Assembly (NCBI GenBank): GCA_036626215.1
Contig: JAZKSG010000045.1
Coordinates: 1 to 8,828, forward strand
Source of the DNA: JAZKSG01 sp036626215
Lineage (GTDB): Archaea; Thermoplasmatota; E2; DHVEG-1
Direction of reading: 5' to 3'
DNA: 8,828 bases
In this document: piece by piece, positions 4,993-8,828 of the stretch
How the letters are laid out: the number at the start of each line of letters is the position of its first letter
Position numbering within the stretch: the first letter of the stretch is position 1
Notes under the pieces: generated by a model
Database searches by the model: none
What the model saw: the letters and a program-made list of their open reading frames with translations, nothing else
Told to the model about the DNA's origin: nothing
Translations under genes and position numbers: made by a program

Positions 4993-5503
4993 ATTTGATA
5001 ATATCTACCAAAGCTACTTTCTCCAGAATAAGATCCTCATATTTATCTTTACTGACTGTCTCCAATTCTTCATCTTTTATCCCAAACTTCTTCAAAATAT
5101 ATGGATCTCCCTCCAAAACTTTGTCATTACGTTTCAATTTAAAAACATCCAACATTTTTCCAATCATTTTATCAGAAATATCAGTATTTTTTTGTTTCAA
5201 CAAAACAAAAGCTATGTTACCTCTACCTGGTTTTACACCCATCTTCGGTATAGCGTTTTTCAGCTGCCGTTCACCTGAGGCATACAACAAAACTTCCATC
5301 TCTAAAGAATCCGCAGAGTTTGCCCCATTCTCAATAGCTCTTTCAGCATGTTTTACAGCTGAAATAAGATGATTTTTTCCATAAATCATATCTGCATCAA
5401 AAACCTGAGCTGATACACCATGTTTTTCAAAATAATTTCTTACCTGTTTCAGGAAAACCTCTACATCCGATATTTCTCCCTCGGCACCAACAATTTCAAC
5501 CAA
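4991..5503 (-). CDS. cgi121: KEOPS complex subunit Cgi121
   Basis: A 170-residue cytoplasmic protein of the KEOPS complex (Kae1, Bud32, Cgi121, Pcc1), which makes the universal t6A37 modification on ANN-decoding tRNAs. Cgi121 binds Bud32 and the tRNA 3' CCA end. Family features: AQVFDADMIYGKNHL (32-46), HAERAIENG (52-60), the core LLYASGERQLKNAI (72-85) and MGVKPG (88-93), all close to other archaeal Cgi121 sequences. The start is TTG 5503-5501. Upstream in-frame codons back to the hel308 stop include no start codon, GAGGG lies about nine bases before it, and KLVE at the junction matches the family N-terminus. It follows hel308 by 20 bp, a pairing found in many euryarchaea, and is surely cotranscribed. 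The C-terminal third (about 110-170) is less conserved. Confidence 0.93.
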   Translation of the reverse strand: MVEIVGAEGEISDVEVFLKQVRNYFEKHGVSAQVFDADMIYGKNHLISAVKHAERAIENGANSADSLEMEVLLYASGERQLKNAIPKMGVKPGRGNIAFVLLKQKNTDISDKMIGKMLDVFKLKRNDKVLEGDPYILKKFGIKDEELETVSKDKYEDLILEKVALVDIIK

Positions 5504-5523
5504 CTTATATCCCTCACTCTTTT

Positions 5524-7689
5524 TTAAAACTCAGATAAATCCCTGTTATTCTTTACTTTTTCACCTATCTGTTCCTTTATCCTGTTAGCTACACCTTCAC
5601 CTATGTTTTTAACCTCCGCTAATCTTTTAACTGGTACCCCTCTAAGATCATTAACAGTTTTGAAACCATTTTTATACAGAGAACGAGCACGAACACGACC
5701 TATACCTTTCAGAGACACCAGATTAAGTAGTTCTTTCTTACAACCATAACGTGCCCTTAACAGTAGATCTTCTATCTCTTTTACACATTCAAAATTGTAC
5801 ATCCTTGCAAACTCCTGCATGGCATGCAGAAGCCACTCCACTGTTTCCACAATGTTATGGATGTCCCCAGGTCCAACATTATACTTATTGACGATACGAT
5901 CTTCATGTACTTCATTAATCCAATCTTCAACCAATAAAGCAGTTTTAAGATCACTAAGAAAATACTCATAGTCTTCCTCAGATGGAAGAGGAACATCTAC
6001 CAAAAGTCCTTTCTCAAAATCCTCTACTTTTTCTTCCACCCAAAAATCACTTTTACGTAGATACAAAGAATAAACATCTGGAGTGCTACAGACAGAATGT
6101 AGATAACCTACGACGTCACAAGCTTTATTTTGAGATTTCTCTAAAGCCTTTTTCAAAACTAGACCAGAAAGAGGATCAATATATAGAGAAGAAGTACGTT
6201 TACCAAACAATGTAGCCATAAAACGGTCATCATTAATCTTTTCAATAAACTCGTTTTCAACTAAAAAATCTAAAACCTCATCTATATCATCTCTTAACGC
6301 AAACGTATCAGCTTGATAGGAATAAAAAGTACTGTCAACAAAACGATAAACACCTTCTTTATCTTCAACAAAACCTGTAGCAATTGAAGATAACAGATGC
6401 ATACGTAAAGCCGAAGGGCTACCAAGCTTAGAATAAATTGGTTCTGTATCCGCCAGAACATATTCATCAAAAATCTTGTCACTTGATTTAGATTTTTTAG
6501 CCACCGCTATAGCTTCACCAAAACTGTCAAACTGTGGTCTTCCAGCACGACCCGCCTGTTGTTTATACTCCAAAATAGGGATAGGTTTCATACCGAAATT
6601 AGGGTCATAACGCCAGAGGTCTCTAATAACTACTCTCTGAGCAGGGATATTAACCCCTGCGGCTAACGTAGGAGTAGCAACAATACATTTCAACAAACGA
6701 TCACGAAAACTGTTTTCAATAAAACGACGATGAACACTACTCAAACCGGCATGATGAAAAGCTACACCTCTACGTAGGCAACTAAACAAATCTTTGTCGA
6801 CAGAGGTAAGCTCAGAAATATTTCTCTCCAACGACTCAACCAGCTCTTCTAAACCTTTTTTCTCTGTCTCATCTAAATTCTTCTCAACGACACTAGCCAC
6901 ACGTCTAGCTGCTGAAACAGTGGAACGACGGGTGTTAACAAAAACCAAAACCTGTCCACCGTTAGACATAGAATGCCCCACAATTCTATTGACTGCTTTT
7001 TTCTCTGAACCTTCAATTTCAACTGTTTCACCATCATCAAACCTAACACTCCCTCTATAATAGACGCCTTCTCTAAGAGGAACCGGCCTCCAATCAGATT
7101 TAATCAACTCTGCATCCAACCAAATAGAAAGCTCTGTAGCATTCTGAATAGTGGCAGAGAGAGCAACAATCTGAGTATCAGGATTCAGAGCTTTAAAACG
7201 ACTAATAATAACCTCCAAAGTAGGTCCACGAGAAGCATCATGAATCAAATGAATCTCATCTACAACCAAAACCCTTACCTTATCAGTCCAACTGACTTTA
7301 TGTCTGAGAAGAGAGTCGGCTTTCTCAGATGTACAAACAATTATATCATATCGAGCTAGACGAGGATCAGAATCATCTAAATCTCCAGTAGTGATACCAA
7401 TTTTAAAACCCATTTTCTCAAAAATTTTAAGTTCTTCATATTTTTCACGTGCCAAAGCCTTCAAAGGTACAACATAAAGCGCTTTACCTCCTTTTTTTCT
7501 AAGTTGATGTATAATTGATAGATATGCAACAAGGCTTTTACCGCTAGCAGTAGGAGCAGAAACAACAATGTTTTTACCCTCTAAAGCAGAAGGTAAAGCT
7601 TCAGCCTGTGGAGGATAAAGCTCTGATATGTTTTCCTCTTTCAGAATTTTAACTATTTCTTCGTCTATCGGTAGCTCTGTGACTTTCAT
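5524..7689 (-). CDS. hel308: Hel308 Ski2-like DNA helicase
   Basis: A 3'-5' superfamily 2 DNA helicase of 721 residues that unwinds lagging strands at stalled replication forks and takes part in recombinational repair. Motif I is APTASGKS (45-52), Ia PLKALA (75-80), II DEIH (144-147), III LSAT (177-180), IV VFVNTRRS (249-256), then VAFHHAGLS (309-317), V ATPTLAAGVNIPA (338-350) and VI QQAGRAGRP (377-385). A winged-helix and ratchet region follows (about 400-640), then a helix-hairpin-helix domain (about 656-705, LKGIGRVRARSLY and VKNIGEGVANRI) that holds single-stranded DNA. Length is normal and every motif is intact. ATG 7689 lacks a Shine-Dalgarno site, so the leader is probably very short or absent. 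It is the first gene of the hel308-cgi121 unit and diverges from the aIF5A operon. Confidence 0.97.
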   Translation of the reverse strand: MKVTELPIDEEIVKILKEENISELYPPQAEALPSALEGKNIVVSAPTASGKSLVAYLSIIHQLRKKGGKALYVVPLKALAREKYEELKIFEKMGFKIGITTGDLDDSDPRLARYDIIVCTSEKADSLLRHKVSWTDKVRVLVVDEIHLIHDASRGPTLEVIISRFKALNPDTQIVALSATIQNATELSIWLDAELIKSDWRPVPLREGVYYRGSVRFDDGETVEIEGSEKKAVNRIVGHSMSNGGQVLVFVNTRRSTVSAARRVASVVEKNLDETEKKGLEELVESLERNISELTSVDKDLFSCLRRGVAFHHAGLSSVHRRFIENSFRDRLLKCIVATPTLAAGVNIPAQRVVIRDLWRYDPNFGMKPIPILEYKQQAGRAGRPQFDSFGEAIAVAKKSKSSDKIFDEYVLADTEPIYSKLGSPSALRMHLLSSIATGFVEDKEGVYRFVDSTFYSYQADTFALRDDIDEVLDFLVENEFIEKINDDRFMATLFGKRTSSLYIDPLSGLVLKKALEKSQNKACDVVGYLHSVCSTPDVYSLYLRKSDFWVEEKVEDFEKGLLVDVPLPSEEDYEYFLSDLKTALLVEDWINEVHEDRIVNKYNVGPGDIHNIVETVEWLLHAMQEFARMYNFECVKEIEDLLLRARYGCKKELLNLVSLKGIGRVRARSLYKNGFKTVNDLRGVPVKRLAEVKNIGEGVANRIKEQIGEKVKNNRDLSEF

Positions 7690-7761
7690 TGCAAGAGGGA
7701 AAGAAGTTATTAAACAAAAAACTTATTATATCCTATTAAAAATATTGAAAGGTTGATAACC
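7690..7761. promoter_or_regulatory. Bidirectional promoter region, hel308 and aIF5A operon
   Basis: This 72-base spacer separates divergent genes. A central AT box (CTTATTATATCC, 7722-7733) reads as GGATATAATAAG on the minus strand and is spaced for starts near 7753 (plus) and 7701 (minus). A second minus-strand box, TTTAATAA (7714-7707), would give a leaderless hel308 mRNA. GGTTGAT at 7751-7757 is the probable ribosome site of the plus-strand gene. Sharing one TATA region would couple the two operons. Confidence 0.45.
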
Positions 7762-8079
7762 ATGGGTCGAAGACGCTCAATGCGAGATAAATTTAAACAG
7801 CAAATGAAATCCTACCGGAAGAAAAAGATGAAAAAAGCACAAGAAAGCACTCCCTATCTACCTCCAGATGGCGAAGTTTATGTAATGAATTCCCTAAATC
7901 CAACTAAAAAAATGAAGGCAGAAGTAGTGAAAACTAAAACCAAGCGACATAGAGAGATTATAACACAGTTAGCCTGCCCAAAATGTGGAGAACCTATGGA
8001 CTGGGATAAAAACTGGGAAGGTTTCATCTGTACAAAACATGGAAAAAAAGCTATCTATGAAATAGTGGAAAAAGATTAA
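7762..8079 (+). CDS. Basic zinc-ribbon-like protein of unknown function
   Basis: A 105-residue protein with two parts. The first 65 residues are highly basic, with Lys/Arg clusters at 3-5, 19-25 and 49-63, as in nucleic-acid or ribosome binders. The C-terminal part carries C72, C75, C90 and H93 (CPKCG, then CTKHG), a probable CCCH zinc-binding ribbon, followed by a short strand KAIYEI. I do not recognise the family. A TTG at 7753 is in frame, but ATG 7762 is preferred because of its position behind GGTTGAT and its MGRRR N-terminus. It is followed after 39 bp by the EF-like gene and then aIF5A, all in one direction, suggesting a role near the ribosome. Presence of a gene is secure; function is open. 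Confidence 0.85.
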   Translation: MGRRRSMRDKFKQQMKSYRKKKMKKAQESTPYLPPDGEVYVMNSLNPTKKMKAEVVKTKTKRHREIITQLACPKCGEPMDWDKNWEGFICTKHGKKAIYEIVEKD

Positions 8080-8118
8080 AAGACTTATCCTCTAAAATAA
8101 AAAGGGGGTTGTAATAAA

Positions 8119-8376
8119 ATGGTTGAAGAAAAAGTTGGAGAAGTTGAGCATTTTTTCAACAATATAAATGTTGCTGCAATAAAAATCACAGATAGTGAAC
8201 TTAAAATAGGTGATACTGTTCACTTTGTTGGAGCGCATACAGACTTCCAACAAAAAGTAGAAAGTATGGAGATCGACCAGAACTCTGTAGACCAGGTGGA
8301 ACCTGGTGACGAAGTCGGTATAAAAGTTAAAGACAGAGTTCGTGAGAATGATGTCGTCTACAAAATAAAGGAATAG
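8119..8376 (+). CDS. Translation elongation factor-like protein (EF-Tu domain 2 type)
   Basis: An 85-residue single-domain protein matching the small archaeal 'translation elongation factor-like' family, a free-standing beta-barrel like domain 2 of EF-Tu/SelB. Typical features are VGEVEHFFNNINVAAIKI (6-23), LKIGDTVHFVGAHTDF (28-43), QQKVESMEI (44-52) and the closing VEPGDEVGIKVKDRVRENDVVYKI (60-83). There is no GTPase domain, so it cannot act as an elongation factor alone, and the family's molecular role is unknown. GGGGGTTG (8103-8110) precedes the ATG. It sits 13 bp before aIF5A, so the two are almost certainly cotranscribed and possibly translationally coupled. Confidence 0.92.
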   Translation: MVEEKVGEVEHFFNNINVAAIKITDSELKIGDTVHFVGAHTDFQQKVESMEIDQNSVDQVEPGDEVGIKVKDRVRENDVVYKIKE

Positions 8377-8389
8377 GTGTAATAAAACT

Positions 8390-8773
8390 ATGAAAGAGTT
8401 AGCAGAAGTAAGAACATTGAAAGAAAATCGATATCTTATAATTGATGACGAGCCATGTAAAATCATGAACATTTCTACTTCTAAACCTGGTAAACATGGT
8501 GAATCTAAGGCTCGTATAGAGGCTATAGGTGTATTTGATAATCAGAAACGAAGCGTTGTATATCCTGTTACACACAAAGTTCATGTACCAATCGTTGATA
8601 AAAGAAAAGCTCAGGTTGTTGCAGTGATGGGGGATAACGTTCAACTTATGGATCTGGATACTTACGAAACTTTTGAGATACCTATACCTGATAAATACAA
8701 AGGTGATCTTGAATCCGGTAAAGAGATCTCCTATCTTGAGGCGTTAGGTCGAAAGAAAATAACCAGAGTATAA
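8390..8773 (+). CDS. eif5A: Translation initiation factor aIF5A
   Basis: Archaeal IF5A (127 residues), which binds the ribosome near the P/E site and rescues stalling, for example at polyproline. The SH3-like N-terminal domain spans about 1-70 and carries the modification loop STSKPGKHGESKAR (29-42). Lys35 in PGKHG is the residue converted to deoxyhypusine/hypusine by deoxyhypusine synthase, which is encoded outside this window. The C-terminal OB-fold domain spans about 72-127 and ends in LEALGRKKITRV. All invariant loop residues are present, so it should be functional. GGTG overlapping the previous gene's stop region (8376-8381) is the likely ribosome site. It is the last gene of a three-gene unit and is followed by T-rich terminators. 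Confidence 0.97.
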   Translation: MKELAEVRTLKENRYLIIDDEPCKIMNISTSKPGKHGESKARIEAIGVFDNQKRSVVYPVTHKVHVPIVDKRKAQVVAVMGDNVQLMDLDTYETFEIPIPDKYKGDLESGKEISYLEALGRKKITRV

Positions 8774-8784
8774 TAAAACAAATA

Positions 8785-8816
8785 TTTTTTTATCATTTTT
8801 CAACTCATCTTTTTTT
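8785..8816 (+). terminator. Tandem T-tracts after aIF5A
   Basis: Three T-runs (T7 at 8785-8791, T5 at 8796-8800, T7 at 8810-8816) follow the aIF5A stop without a hairpin. Multiple short U-tracts are the usual archaeal termination signal. The last dozen bases of the window show nothing further. Confidence 0.55.
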
Positions 8817-8828
8817 CTGTTCTTTATT

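Noticed and set aside
4844..5372. Overlapping plus-strand frames of 144 and 165 codons
   Set aside because: They run antisense through tRNA-Arg and cgi121, both solid, and their translations show no family features.
6794..7060. 88-codon plus-strand frame within hel308
   Set aside because: Low-complexity Ser/Thr shadow of conserved hel308 codons on the other strand.
8092..8472. 126-codon minus-strand frame
   Set aside because: Phe-rich antisense shadow of the EF-like and aIF5A genes.
1..8828. CRISPR array, insertion sequence, integrase or phage genes
   Set aside because: No regularly spaced repeats, transposase motifs or terminal inverted repeats were found by reading both strands.

Overview
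The window is a compact, AT-rich piece of an archaeal chromosome, most likely euryarchaeal. The archaeal assignment rests on TFB, a Hel308 helicase, the KEOPS subunit Cgi121, aIF5A, TATA-type promoters, GGAGGTGA/GGTGAT ribosome-binding sites and a tRNA gene without an encoded CCA end. I cannot place it more precisely. The mix of a bacterial-type cold-shock protein, an S2P-like protease and Hel308-Cgi121 fits several methanogen or halophile-related lineages.

Layout. (1) 1-733, plus strand: an orphan protein that looks like a RecA/KaiC-fold domain without a Walker A loop. (2) 751-2918, minus strand: a site-2-protease-like membrane metalloprotease, a DEAD-box RNA helicase whose motif II reads DETD, and just upstream of the helicase an easily missed 52-residue basic four-cysteine protein. 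(3) 3090-4304, minus: transcription factor B with a TTG start, and a cold-shock protein with a very strong Shine-Dalgarno site. (4) 4504-4775, minus: a VapB-like antitoxin behind a perfect 14-bp palindrome; its toxin partner survives only as a 17-codon PIN-domain stub, so this is a decayed toxin-antitoxin locus. (5) 4880-4953, minus: tRNA-Arg(GCG), butted directly against a hairpin plus T10 tract that ends the next unit. (6) 4991-7689, minus: hel308-cgi121, 20 bp apart. (7) 7762-8773, plus: a basic zinc-ribbon protein, an EF-Tu-domain-2-like protein and aIF5A, probably one operon, diverging from hel308 across a 72-bp shared promoter region.

Most genes serve information processing: transcription initiation (TFB), RNA remodelling (DEAD-box helicase, cold-shock protein), repair of stalled forks (Hel308), tRNA t6A modification (Cgi121) and translation (aIF5A, the EF-like protein, tRNA-Arg). 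The accessory parts are the left-end orphan, the decayed vapBC locus and the two small zinc-finger-like proteins. No CRISPR array, insertion sequence or phage gene is visible. The strongest hunt results are the vapC remnant with its intact antitoxin and operator, the unlisted 52-aa protein, and the zinc-ribbon partner of the aIF5A operon.
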